64,000 nt of DNA from Mariniphaga sp041687255. GTDB taxonomy: Bacteria > Bacteroidota > Bacteroidia > Bacteroidales > Prolixibacteraceae. The notes beneath the pieces were generated by a model that searched no databases, had not been told where the DNA came from, and saw only the letters and a program-made list of their open reading frames with translations. Made by a program: the position numbers and the translations under genes. Position 1 is the stretch's first letter; each line of letters begins with the position of its first letter. Of the stretch, positions 26,188-35,104 are shown piece after piece. The DNA is taken from positions 1-64,000 of the forward strand of contig JAWLCL010000012.1 in NCBI GenBank assembly GCA_041687255.1, in the 5' to 3' direction.

Positions 26188-26324
26188 ATTCCCTCCCTAT
26201 TTAAAATCCGTACCAAGTCCATACCATCTCCATGTGCAATTGAATTTACATTGAGTTTAGTATGGCCCGGGTATGGCCATGGTATGGTTTTTAATTAATG
26301 CAGATTTGTATTTTGGAGGGAATA
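26188..26324. repeat. Nested inverted-repeat element with conserved core (copy 1)
   Basis: Outer arms TATTCCCTCC (26188-26197) and GGAGGGAATA (26315-26324), and inner arms CCATACCAT (26219-26227) and ATGGTATGG (26279-26287), are perfect. They enclose a core, AATTGAATTTACATTGA, also found at 61632 with different arms that again pair. No gene overlaps it. Confidence 0.55.
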
Positions 26325-26376
26325 TAAAATGACATGAAGCAAAAACAACAGGATTGGATAATCGACTGTAAATACA

Positions 26377-26668
26377 TATCTAATCCCTGACGGGATTGGG
26401 AATTCGAACCGGAGGGAAATGTGCCATAGGCACGAGATATGGTTAGAAAGATGGCAGGTTCAGGTTTTGTATCGTCCCGTACGGGACGAAAATTCGTGTT
26501 CGCATCATTGTTCTACCTATATCTAATCCCTGACGGGATTGGGAATTCAAACCGAAGGGAAATGTGCCATAGGCACAGAATCCGGGTAGAAGGAATTTCG
26601 AGAGGAAAGCTCTCCCGTCCCATGCGGGACGGAACTCTTTGTTTCTCGTTTTTATCTGCCTATGTTTG
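26377..26668. repeat. Tandem 143-bp palindromic repeat (2 full copies plus a degenerate third)
   Basis: Copies begin at 26377 and 26520 with TATCTAATCCCTGACGGGAT. Each carries three palindromes in order: AATCCC-TGAC-GGGATT, GTGCC-ATA-GGCAC, and a CGTCCCGTACGGGACG type. A third start (GATCCCTGCCGGCA) appears at about 26668. Similar motifs are dispersed in Bacteroidota genomes. It lies beside the 3' end of the PQQ gene. Confidence 0.7.
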
Positions 26669-26691
26669 ATCCCTGCCGGCACAGGTAAAAT

Positions 26692-27954
26692 TCACATTTT
26701 TGCCAGCGTATTCTCCTTTTCGCGAATGTCATAGGCCATCAATGCATCGCCCCTGCGCTGGTAAAGGATACCGTTTTTGATGACGGGATGGGAGAAATGC
26801 TCTTTTGTTCCTTTTTTTACTTTGAAGGCGCTTACTTTTTCCATACGTCCCTGGTTTTGCTGCAGCAGGGAAAGTTCCCCTGCCCAGTTGTAATAATAAA
26901 GCATGTTTCCGGCAGCAATGATTGCCCCTGTGCCCATTTTGAGGGAGTCGACAATCTCGCCCGATATGGCGCTGAAACTCTTAAGGTCTTTTTTGCGGGT
27001 TCCGCAACCGTAGAGGTAATCATCCAATTTTACAAACCCGCCCATGTATGTATCAAGATCAGTAGTTCTCCATACCTCGCTGATATCTGACCCATCGGCC
27101 GACAGTTGCAGTTTTACGCCCCTGTTGCCATCGCCGGCAGCATAATAGATGAAGCCGTCTTCAAAATAGATGTTGTTGCTGTGAGTGTCGCCAACTCCCG
27201 GCTCACGTTTCTCCACCGGGGTATTATCCTGGAGGTGTGTCCACAATAATTCACCATTTTCGGCATCAATGCCCAGAAGATGGTAGGCGGAGAAGGTGAC
27301 GAAAATTTTGCGTCCGGCAATTTCAAAAATGTTTCCGGGGTTGTAGCCCATCCGTTCGCCCATGCCTTTGCACGACCACAACAAATCACCTGTAAAGCGG
27401 TTTAAGGCAACCACGTTATGTTCTTTCCCTCCGGGAGTGCAGAATATTCTATCGCCGTCGATAACCGGGGCTTCCGAGTAGCCGTGATAGGGAAGCGCCC
27501 CTTTTAAATCGGTAACATAGTCTATTGTCCAGATTATTTCGCCATTGGTCCGGTTGAGGCATGCCAGATGACCAACTCCTGTTCCGGCATATACCAGGTC
27601 ATCGACAACTGTAGGTGCCGAACGGGATCCCGGGTAATGCTTCGCCCATTCTTTTCCGTATTTCTTTTTCCACGAAAGGTTTCCGCTTAAATCGTAGCAG
27701 AACAGCCAGGCCAGGCTGTCGGTTTCGCCGGTAATGTAAACAGCATCTTCCGTTACGGTAGGAGAGCCGTACCCATTGCCGATGCCTTCGGTAAACCAGA
27801 TTTCTTCAGGACCTGCCTCGGGCCACGTTTTAAGAAGGTTCGTTTCCTCTGATACTCCAGAACGGTTTTCACCGCGCCACTGATAAATCTTGCTTTCTTT
27901 TTTGCTGCATGCGAACATTAAGATGCATGCAGTTATAATTAATGCCGTTTTCAT
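26692..27954 (-). CDS. PQQ-binding-like beta-propeller lipoprotein
   Basis: 420 aa, lipobox LMFACSKKE. WRGENRSGVSEETNLLKTWPEAGPEEIWFTEGIGNGYGSPTV is the typical start of outer-membrane PQQ-like propellers in Bacteroidota and Planctomycetes. Repeats follow, such as LSWKKKYGKEW, IIWTIDYVTDLKG, LLWSCKGMGERM and LLWTHLQDN. No PQQ ligand set or catalytic Asp typical of dehydrogenases is recognised, so it is probably a non-enzymatic or unknown-substrate propeller. Confidence 0.82.
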   Translation of the reverse strand: MKTALIITACILMFACSKKESKIYQWRGENRSGVSEETNLLKTWPEAGPEEIWFTEGIGNGYGSPTVTEDAVYITGETDSLAWLFCYDLSGNLSWKKKYGKEWAKHYPGSRSAPTVVDDLVYAGTGVGHLACLNRTNGEIIWTIDYVTDLKGALPYHGYSEAPVIDGDRIFCTPGGKEHNVVALNRFTGDLLWSCKGMGERMGYNPGNIFEIAGRKIFVTFSAYHLLGIDAENGELLWTHLQDNTPVEKREPGVGDTHSNNIYFEDGFIYYAAGDGNRGVKLQLSADGSDISEVWRTTDLDTYMGGFVKLDDYLYGCGTRKKDLKSFSAISGEIVDSLKMGTGAIIAAGNMLYYYNWAGELSLLQQNQGRMEKVSAFKVKKGTKEHFSHPVIKNGILYQRRGDALMAYDIREKENTLAKM

Positions 27955-27992
27955 AATGCTGGTAAATAATATTAAACGCTGTTTTTATGCCT

Positions 27993-28484
27993 TTATTTAT
28001 TTGCTTCTATATATGCCAACTGCAGTTTGATAATCGATTGATGAAATTCAGGAAATTTTTCCCACAGGTCTTTATTGCATGTGCTTAAAATGTCGCATTC
28101 AATGCAGGCATCGTATTTTTTGCTTATAGCACAAGCCCTTACATCGCATTTTTGAAGACGGATGCCCACCGGTTTTTCCTTGTTCTTGCATCCAAAACAG
28201 AAAATTTTTTCGGCTTCAAATTTTTCAACACCGAACCTTTCCTTCATTTCCCAGATTTCATAGGCTTCTTTTTTCAGCACCGGGTCATTTTTTATAGATG
28301 CTTCCAGAAACTTACAATCTTCCGGACACTTGTGACCACAGTAATTCATTTTTGACGGATCGGGAACAGTGTTTCCTGCAATAGAAAAGCAATTAACAGC
28401 CGAAACATTGGCTTCAAGAAAAAGTGTACAACAGGCAAGGGTACCGGTTTTTAAAAATGCTCTGCGGTGCAGCTGATTTTTCAT
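27993..28484 (-). CDS. DUF3795 Cys-rich protein with exported-type leader
   Basis: 163 aa from MKNQLHRRAFLKTGTLACCTLFLEANVSA, a leader with twin Arg (RR) and a hydrophobic stretch. The body is a DUF3795 Cys-rich region: MNYCGHKCPEDCKFL, IFCFGCKNKEKPVGIRLQKCDVRACAISKKYDACIECDILSTCNKDLW. At least ten Cys suggest metal or Fe-S binding. Most DUF3795 proteins are cytoplasmic, so the RR leader is odd. The frame is open upstream to 28652, but that part is REP repeat sequence. Confidence 0.7.
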   Translation of the reverse strand: MKNQLHRRAFLKTGTLACCTLFLEANVSAVNCFSIAGNTVPDPSKMNYCGHKCPEDCKFLEASIKNDPVLKKEAYEIWEMKERFGVEKFEAEKIFCFGCKNKEKPVGIRLQKCDVRACAISKKYDACIECDILSTCNKDLWEKFPEFHQSIIKLQLAYIEANK

Positions 28485-28606
28485 GGTAAAATTTTGCCTG
28501 AAATTAACAGGAAAGTTCCAAATGAGGGCAATTTTTTCAATAAACGGTGCTAAAAAAGGGGTGAACGTTGGTTTTTGGTCGTTAAGCCGGTTTAATGACT
28601 GTCCAT

Positions 28607-28769
28607 GTCGGACTTGGAAAGTCCGACTCCCTGTTGTCCCTGCAACCGACAATGGTACAGCTCCTTATGGTTGCCGACGCAGGGAACTTTCACTTTTTAA
28701 GTCAAAGATTTCAGGAATCAGATTAATTTATCGATTTAGATAATCAATGTCGGATTTACAAAATCTGAC
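28607..28769. repeat. REP-like hairpins (copies 2 and 3)
   Basis: 28607-28627 is a 21-nt hairpin nearly identical to copy 1, with TTGGAAA in place of TTGCAAA. Its inverted partner at about 28686-28707 is degraded. 28749-28769 (GTCGGATTT/AAATCTGAC) is a third, AT-drifted copy just before the ATPase stop codon region. Confidence 0.65.
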
Positions 28770-28788
28770 TCCCGGTCCGGCCCCCGCA

Positions 28789-31488
28789 TCAGTTTTTCTT
28801 GCTTTTTGAGATTTTACGGGCTATAAATTTTTCGGTCTCCACAATCAGGAAGACGGCAACACCTGCCGCCAGAGGATATAACCAATAAGTTAATTCGATG
28901 GGTTCTGTATCAAAAAAGTTATTCATAAAAGGAACATAAACAAAAAATATCTGTAGCAATATCAAGGCGCCTGCAGCATAAAAGGCATATTTATTATTGA
29001 AGAAATTTTTTCCGATGCCGGGCAGTTTTATTTTGCGGCTGTTGAACAGGTAAAACAGCTGTCCGGCAACCAGGCTGTTGACTGCCACAGTTCGCGCGAC
29101 AGATTCGCTTGCATCGAGCGATAGCATATAGCGGAATATACCCAGGGTTATTCCCCCGATGAGGATAGAAACGAAAGCAATTCGCCAGATAAAGAATTTT
29201 CCCAGGATGGATTCGTCCGATCCCCGGGGTTGCCGCGCCATCACATTTTCCTCCATGGGTTCGAAAGAAAGGGCCAGTGCCAGGGTAACAGCGGTAACCA
29301 TATTTACCCAGAGAATCTGAACGGGAGTAATGGGCATTGTAATACCCAGCAGGATGGCTGACATCACTACCAGTGATTCAGCACCATTTGTGGGAAGAAT
29401 AAAAAGCAGAGCTTTGCGGATGTTATCGTAAACAGTGCGTCCTTCCTCAATGGCATTTACAATGGAAGCGAAGTTATCGTCGGCCAGAACCATTGCCGAG
29501 GCATCTTTTGAAACCTCTGTTCCTTTGATGCCCATTGCAATGCCGATGTTTGCCTTTTTCAGGGCCGGGGCGTCGTTTACTCCATCACCTGTCATGGCTA
29601 CCAGTTTGTTATTTTCCTGCAGGGCTTTTACCAGCCGTAATTTATGTTCCGGGCTGGTGCGGGCATATACATCGTATTCCTTTACCACTTCGCGCATTTC
29701 TTCATCACTCAGTTCTTCCAGGTCCTTACCTGATTTGGCTTTTTCTCCGTCTCCTATACCGATTTGTTTACCAATTGCCTTGGCGGTAATGGCATGATCA
29801 CCGGTAATCATCTTTACATTAACGCCGGCATTTTTACATTTCTCTATTGATTTAATAATATCTTCCCGCGGAGGGTCTATTATGCCGATCAGGCCAAGGA
29901 ATGTTTTATTCTTTTCTACGTCCTCTTTTTCAACTTCCGACCGGCTGCTGTCGGCTTTCTCAAAAGCAGCGGCCAGCATACGTTGCCCTTTTGCCGCCAC
30001 TTCTTCCATTTTCTTTTCCCAATACTTTTTGTCTATCTTTTTTTTCCCTTCTGCAGTAAACTGTTTATCGCACATGTCAATCAGCCGTTCAGGTGCTCCG
30101 GTAACGAAAATAAAAACATCATCGTCCACTTTATTCAGTGAAGCACTGTATTTATGTTCCGATTCAAAAGGCACCTGGTCAAGACGTTTGGGTTTGAAAT
30201 CTTTCATGCCCCCTTTGTAGCTGAGGGTTAACAAGGCTCCTTCGGTGGGAGTACCTGTAAGGGTCCATTCTCCTTCATCGTTCTGTTCTATTTCGGAGTT
30301 ATTGCTGCACCGGATTGTTTGCAGCAGGCGATGAAGTACTTTATCCTCCCCGGGATTAACCTCTTTATCATCTATCTGGATTTTTCCTTCAGGTTCATAT
30401 CCCGAGCCTTCAACAGTATATTCCTTTTCAGCTGTTACTACAGTTTTGGCAGTCATCTCATTACGGGTAAGTGTACCTGTTTTGTCGGAACAGATAACAT
30501 TTACCGAACCCAGGGTTTCTACCGACGGCAGTCTGCGGATTATGGCATTACGCCCTGCCATACGCTGAACGCCAATGGCCAGGGTAATTGTCATAATTGC
30601 CGGCAGTCCTTCAGGAATGGCTGCCACCACCAGGCCTATTGCCGCCAGGAACATATCGTCCAGATCCCTGCCGGTAATGAACCTTCCGTAGGCAAAGAAC
30701 CCGGCAGTTATAACAAGAATTATTATTGACAGCCATTTTCCGAAATTTTCTATTTGCTGCAGCAAGGGAGTGGTGATATCCTCTACCTCGGAAATCATTT
30801 TGTTTATTTTGCCAATTTCTGAGTCCGATCCTGTGGCAACAACAACACCTGTGGCTTTCCCATAGGTAACTACTGTCCCGGAAAAGGCCATTGAAGTCTG
30901 GTCCCCGAGAATGGCATCCTCTTCAACAGGGTCAGTTGTCTTATCCACTGCAGTTGATTCTCCCGTTAAGGGTGATTCTTCCACCTGTAAATCTTTAATC
31001 TTAAAAAGACGTACATCGGCAGGAATTTTATCGCCCGATTTCAGGAGGATTATATCTCCCGGGACAAGCTCTTCGGCCTGTATGGTTTTTTTATCGCCAT
31101 TCCTCTTCACAACCGCTTCAAGCGACAGCATTTTGCTGATGCTTTCCAGCGCCTTTTCGGCTTTTCCTTCCTGGATGAACCCTATCACGGCATTGATTAT
31201 TACAACAGCAAGTATTACCCAGGTATCGATCCAGTGCCCCAAAACTGCTGTCACAACAGCAGCAGCCATAAGGACATAAATCAGTACGTTGTTGAATTGT
31301 TCCAACAGCCGCTTCCACCAGGGCTTCTGTTTACCTTTGGGAAGCTTGTTCTTTCCGTATTGTTCATGTCTTTTGGATACTTCCTCATCACCAAGGCCGT
31401 TTTTTTTATCGGTATCCAGCTTTTCGATGACTTCCTCTGCCTTCATCGAATGCCACTTTGTTTTTTGCTTTTTTTCGCTTTCTGCCAT
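28789..31488 (-). CDS. P2A-type (calcium-class) cation-transporting ATPase
   Basis: 899 aa. The N-terminal cation ATPase domain is followed by the actuator TGES (EESPLTGESTAVD), membrane motif VAAIPEGLPAIMTI with the Glu of Ca2+-type pumps, phosphorylation site CSDKTGTLTRNEM, and hinge TGDGVNDAPALKKANIGIAMG. C-terminal six-helix bundle from about 690. The family exports Ca2+ or Mn2+; the ion is not certain. Monocistronic between repeat blocks. Confidence 0.93.
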   Translation of the reverse strand: MAESEKKQKTKWHSMKAEEVIEKLDTDKKNGLGDEEVSKRHEQYGKNKLPKGKQKPWWKRLLEQFNNVLIYVLMAAAVVTAVLGHWIDTWVILAVVIINAVIGFIQEGKAEKALESISKMLSLEAVVKRNGDKKTIQAEELVPGDIILLKSGDKIPADVRLFKIKDLQVEESPLTGESTAVDKTTDPVEEDAILGDQTSMAFSGTVVTYGKATGVVVATGSDSEIGKINKMISEVEDITTPLLQQIENFGKWLSIIILVITAGFFAYGRFITGRDLDDMFLAAIGLVVAAIPEGLPAIMTITLAIGVQRMAGRNAIIRRLPSVETLGSVNVICSDKTGTLTRNEMTAKTVVTAEKEYTVEGSGYEPEGKIQIDDKEVNPGEDKVLHRLLQTIRCSNNSEIEQNDEGEWTLTGTPTEGALLTLSYKGGMKDFKPKRLDQVPFESEHKYSASLNKVDDDVFIFVTGAPERLIDMCDKQFTAEGKKKIDKKYWEKKMEEVAAKGQRMLAAAFEKADSSRSEVEKEDVEKNKTFLGLIGIIDPPREDIIKSIEKCKNAGVNVKMITGDHAITAKAIGKQIGIGDGEKAKSGKDLEELSDEEMREVVKEYDVYARTSPEHKLRLVKALQENNKLVAMTGDGVNDAPALKKANIGIAMGIKGTEVSKDASAMVLADDNFASIVNAIEEGRTVYDNIRKALLFILPTNGAESLVVMSAILLGITMPITPVQILWVNMVTAVTLALALSFEPMEENVMARQPRGSDESILGKFFIWRIAFVSILIGGITLGIFRYMLSLDASESVARTVAVNSLVAGQLFYLFNSRKIKLPGIGKNFFNNKYAFYAAGALILLQIFFVYVPFMNNFFDTEPIELTYWLYPLAAGVAVFLIVETEKFIARKISKSKKN

Positions 31489-31752
31489 TGGGTTACGTGC
31501 TTTTCTGAAATGTTAAGGAAAACTGTTTTTTATAAATACACGTTCAGGAGGTAAATTGTTTGAATAATCATCAGGATTTATGAATATTTGCCCGGTTAGT
31601 TGAAGGTGATTGCTTTTCAGTAAGTTTGATTCATTTGAATAAGAACAGTTGATGCAGGCTTCAGGTTGAACGGCGGGGTTATTTTGCTCAATACTTCTAA
31701 AAGGGTTTTAGCTCAGCCAGGTTATAGTATATATTCAGGGCTGAAGCCCCGG

Positions 31753-32160
31753 GGAGGAGGGGGTCTGGTTGTCTGTTCCCCCCAGCTTAAAAGCTGGAGT
31801 TATAAAGACTCACCGGAGGTGTGCAGTTGCTATCATCATCGGGCAAAGCTGGGATTATGGGGTCTCACTGCAGGTGTGTAGTTGCTATCATCATCGGGTA
31901 AAGCTGGGGTTATAGAGACTTATCGCTGGAGTGCAGTTGCTATTTTCAGCAAGCAAAGCTGGAGTTATAGAGTCTCTCTGCATGAGAGTAATTGCTATCA
32001 GCAGCGGGCTCCAATGTTAAGTTGTCCAGAAGGTTTGGGGAGGAGGTGGTCTGGCTGTCTGTTTTCCCCAGCTTAAAAGTTGGAGTTATAGAGTCTCTCT
32101 GCATGAGAGCAATTGCTATCAGCAGCGGGCTCCAATGTCCTGCCGACAGGGATTATAACC
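31753..32160. repeat. 55-bp tandem array in a dispersed palindromic element
   Basis: Units begin at 31790, 31845, 31900 and 31955, each exactly 55 bp, with a fifth at 32076-32130 after a 66-bp insert. The inner units share AAAGCTGG..TTAT.GAG and GTTGCTATCA. A leader with a 38-bp stretch (GGTCTGGTTGTCTGTTCCCC type) precedes units 1 and 5 and contains palindrome CCAGCTTAAAAGCTGG. The 3' flank ATTATAACCCCAGTATTTA recurs at 52211-52232. Confidence 0.75.
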
Positions 32161-32330
32161 CCAGTATTTATGCTTGTGATCTGACTGCAATCCACCCACC
32201 CCCTCCTGACTTTCCTTTCTTGCAATTAGCACGATACATGCTTTCGGGAAATATTTTTAGAAAACAACAATAAAAAAAATGTAACTATTCTTTTTTTCCT
32301 TTACTAAATAGACAAAAAAACTACTGAAAA

Positions 32331-32852
32331 TTGAACAAGGAAGAAAAATTCAATGCAATCGTCTCTGAAAACGGGGAGCGGATTCAGCGCATCTGCAGGT
32401 ATTACAATTCCAATACCGACGATCAGCAGGATATGTACCAGGAGGTGCTTGTTAACATCTGGAAAAGCCTTGATAGCTTTAGAGGCGATTCGGCAATGAG
32501 TACCTGGATATACCGAGTTGCGGTTAACACTTCTCTGTCCTTCACTGGTAAGGCTTACAGGAACATGAAACTTATGGTAAACGGTAATCTGCACAAGCTG
32601 ACTGTAGTGCTGGAGGAAGACGGACTTAAGGAAAAAATGTTGCAGGAAAAGCAACTCGAGTGCCTGCAAAGTGAACTGAACCAGTTGTCAGTTATTGATA
32701 AGGCGCTGATTTCACTTATGCTCGAAGGTCTGTCCATGAAAGAAATTGCCGATGTTATCGGGATAACCGAACCCAATGTGAAAGTTAAAATACACCGTGT
32801 TAAAGCACAATTAAAAGATAAACTGAAAGGAACCCATAATGAACTCGAATAA
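32331..32852 (+). CDS. ECF-type RNA polymerase sigma-70 factor
   Basis: 173 aa. Region 2 (IQRICRYYNSNTDDQQDMYQEVLVNIWKSLDSFRGDSAMSTWIYRVAVNTSL) and region 4 (LSVIDKALISLMLEGLSMKEIADVIGITEPNVKVKIHRVKAQL) are intact. No ATG precedes region 2; the first codon is TTG at 32331. It overlaps the downstream membrane protein gene by 14 bp, suggesting translational coupling and a sigma / partner pair. Confidence 0.85.
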   Translation: MNKEEKFNAIVSENGERIQRICRYYNSNTDDQQDMYQEVLVNIWKSLDSFRGDSAMSTWIYRVAVNTSLSFTGKAYRNMKLMVNGNLHKLTVVLEEDGLKEKMLQEKQLECLQSELNQLSVIDKALISLMLEGLSMKEIADVIGITEPNVKVKIHRVKAQLKDKLKGTHNELE

Positions 32853-33381
32853 TCAAATAACATCAGGTAGTGATATCAGCCGGCTGGTTGAACGGCTTAA
32901 AACTCAAGACTCCAATTATGCCACTTTAAGCCGGGCCATTCAGGTTGTTTACTGGATTTTTATCCCGGTTTATATGGTTATGGGCATCCGGCATTATCTC
33001 GACTCCGGAGATTTGCGTCATCTTATAAGCAGCGCTTTTATGGTATTGGCTTTTTTAATTTTTGCATTGTTCTTTGGTAAATATTACCGGGAGTATAAAT
33101 ATGTTGATTATTCCCAGCCGACCTTAGTCATGCTAAAAAAAGCTGCATTCAGGTACAAACCTTTTCAGCTAAGAGTAACCTGGGTTGGCTTAGCACTGGT
33201 TTTGATGGATATTGGGCTGACTATTAGTCAAAATGGAATTGGACTTATGATAGGGATACAGTTCATGTTTTGGGGGGCAATATTTGTGGCATTATTAGTT
33301 GGACTTTTAATATGGTACATTAAATACAAGCCACTGCGAGATGATGCATTGCGGTTGATAAGGGAGATTGAAGGGGATTGA
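32839..33381 (+). CDS. Four-helix membrane protein, possible sigma-factor partner
   Basis: 180 aa. Four membrane segments are predicted: AIQVVYWIFIPVYMVMGI, HLISSAFMVLAFLIFALFF, LRVTWVGLALVLMDIGLT and GIQFMFWGAIFVALLVGLLIWY. The N-terminal about 35 residues are hydrophilic and cytoplasmic. Overlaps the sigma gene by 14 bp, so a regulatory link is likely, but it lacks a recognisable anti-sigma motif. Function inferred from context only. Confidence 0.6.
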   Translation: MNSNNQITSGSDISRLVERLKTQDSNYATLSRAIQVVYWIFIPVYMVMGIRHYLDSGDLRHLISSAFMVLAFLIFALFFGKYYREYKYVDYSQPTLVMLKKAAFRYKPFQLRVTWVGLALVLMDIGLTISQNGIGLMIGIQFMFWGAIFVALLVGLLIWYIKYKPLRDDALRLIREIEGD

Positions 33382-33431
33382 TGTAAGTTTTTGAATTATT
33401 GGCTCATAAGGCAATCTTGTTACAGTATGAT

Positions 33432-33535
33432 ATTATAGGCTGCCCTTACAGGGCGCAGGCAACAGGTGGAGCTAACAGTGTACCCGGGGCGTTGCCGCCG
33501 GGCTGAATTAAGCCGGGCCTTCAGCCCAAATATGT
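33432..33535. repeat. REP-like GC-rich palindromes
   Basis: Within an AT-rich gap are GGCTGCCCTTACAGGGCGCAG, CCCGGGGCGTTGCCGCCGGG and a GGGCT..AGCC hairpin with TTCAGCCC tail. The GCCCGGC and CGTTGCC content matches dispersed Bacteroidota palindromic repeats. A related fragment (GGGCTGAAGCCCCGGG) is at 31740-31753. Confidence 0.55.
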
Positions 33536-33648
33536 CACTTGTATGAACCGAATATGTCTATTGTATAAACTTGCTGGTGTTTCTGTTTTAATAATGAGAA
33601 GCATTTAACGGTGCCGGGCAGTAGCTGGAGGTGGTGAGACAAAGTTGT

Positions 33649-34629
33649 TCAATCCTGTTTGAAGTATCGGTAAACATCCTCATAATCTTTTGCTTCCATC
33701 AGGTCGGAACGCAGTTTGGCTGCCCCTGGAAAGCTGTTCAGGTAGATTTTGTAAAACCGTTTCAGGATGTTGAAATTTTTTATGCCACCCCAGGTTTTTT
33801 GAAACAAGCGGGTATGCTCCAGTAATTTTTGAATTCGTTCTTCCTTGGTAGTTTCAATTTTTACCGGATTAAAGAACCAGGGGTTCTGAAAAATTCCACG
33901 GCCAACCATTATGCCGTCAACCCCGGTTTCCTGAACTTTCAGCAGCGCGTCATCCATAGAAAATATATCGCCGTTGCCGTGAATGGGAATTAGCGGGCTT
34001 ACCTGGTTCCTTACATTAACTGCTTTGCCGATTTCCTCCCAGCTGGCTTCACCTTCCGACTGCATTTTTTGCGTGCGGCCGTGAAGAATAATGGCTGCCG
34101 GTTCGGTCTCCAGAAGTTGTGTGATCCATTCTTCAGTCTGGTGCTTTTTGATACCTGTGCGGGTTTTCACACTTACGGGCAGATGAGTAGCTTCTTTTGT
34201 TGCCAGAATGATTTCCCGGGCCAGCTGCGGTTCGCCAATTAGCGCACTGCATGAACCTGTTTTGATTACTTTTTTTACCGGGCAGCCCATATTGATGTCC
34301 AGCCCGTCGAACTGGTAATTTTCTGTTATGTACCTGGCCACTTTGTTATAGATTTCAGGATTGCGTCCCCATATTTGCGCCACCAGCTTTACGTTCTTTT
34401 CATCGAGCAGCTTTCGTTCCGATTCATTAACAACCAGCCGCTCCGATACACGTTCCCTGCCGTCGGGATGATTCATGCCTTCCACTGATGTGAATTCGGT
34501 AAAAACAACATTCAGTTTACCGGGTGCCGACATGCCCAATACAATTTCACGAAAAACCGTATCGGTGACATCCTCCATGGGGGCCAGGGATAAGACAGGT
34601 GTATTTATGTTTTGCCAGAAGTTGTTCAT
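33649..34629 (-). CDS. tRNA-dihydrouridine synthase
   Basis: 326 aa from MNNFWQNINTPVLSLAPMEDVTD; earlier Met codons lie in a repeat-rich, non-family extension. Dus TIM-barrel motifs: LAPMEDVTD, DINMGCPVKKVIKTG (catalytic Cys), LPVSVKTRTG, ILHGRTQKMQSEGEASW, PIHGNGDIFS and DGIMVGRGIFQNPWFF (FMN phosphate). It reduces uridines in the tRNA D-loop using FMN/NADPH. The exact U position is not assigned. Confidence 0.92.
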   Translation of the reverse strand: MNNFWQNINTPVLSLAPMEDVTDTVFREIVLGMSAPGKLNVVFTEFTSVEGMNHPDGRERVSERLVVNESERKLLDEKNVKLVAQIWGRNPEIYNKVARYITENYQFDGLDINMGCPVKKVIKTGSCSALIGEPQLAREIILATKEATHLPVSVKTRTGIKKHQTEEWITQLLETEPAAIILHGRTQKMQSEGEASWEEIGKAVNVRNQVSPLIPIHGNGDIFSMDDALLKVQETGVDGIMVGRGIFQNPWFFNPVKIETTKEERIQKLLEHTRLFQKTWGGIKNFNILKRFYKIYLNSFPGAAKLRSDLMEAKDYEDVYRYFKQD

Positions 34630-34637
34630 ATAAATAA

Positions 34638-34975
34638 AGAAAATTCCAAAAGACAAAAAACAAATAAACAAGAATTAAAATTCCAAAAAACAAGCATCAA
34701 ATAACAAATAAACAATAATTGAAATTCCAAAAAACAAAGTTCAAATAACAAATAAACAAGAATTAAAATTCCAAAAAACAAGCATCAAATAACAAATAAA
34801 CAAGAATTGAAATTCCAAAAAACAAAGTTCAAATAACAAATAAACAAGAATTAAAATTCCAAAAAACAAGCATCAAATAACAAATAAACAAGAATTGAAA
34901 TTCCAAAAAACAAAGTTCAAATAACAAATAAACAAGAATTAAAATTCCAAAAAAAAAAGTTCAAAAAACTATCAA
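34638..34975. repeat. 44-bp AT-rich tandem array with two alternating unit types
   Basis: Units start at 34673, 34717, 34761, 34805, 34849, 34893 and 34937 at exactly 44 bp. Types A (AATTAAAATTCC ... AGCATCAAATAAC) and B (AATTGAAATTCC ... AAGTTCAAATAAC) alternate, giving an 88-bp higher-order period. A partial unit precedes at 34638. The core is CAAATAACAAATAAACAAG. Confidence 0.85.
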
Positions 34976-35104
34976 AGATAAGACAGCTTAATTAATCATT
35001 TCTGAATTGATGTAAGACTCTGAGAGTTTGACAAAAGATTTTTACTTTTACAGATACATATTTTTTGTTTTTTGATGCTTTTTTTTACGCGATTTATTGC
35101 TTTG

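Noticed and set aside
28485..28652. Longer DUF3795 reading frame
   Set aside because: The added residues are translated REP hairpin sequence and come before the leader.
31790..32130. CRISPR array at the 55-bp repeats
   Set aside because: The whole 55-bp unit repeats, so there are no spacers.
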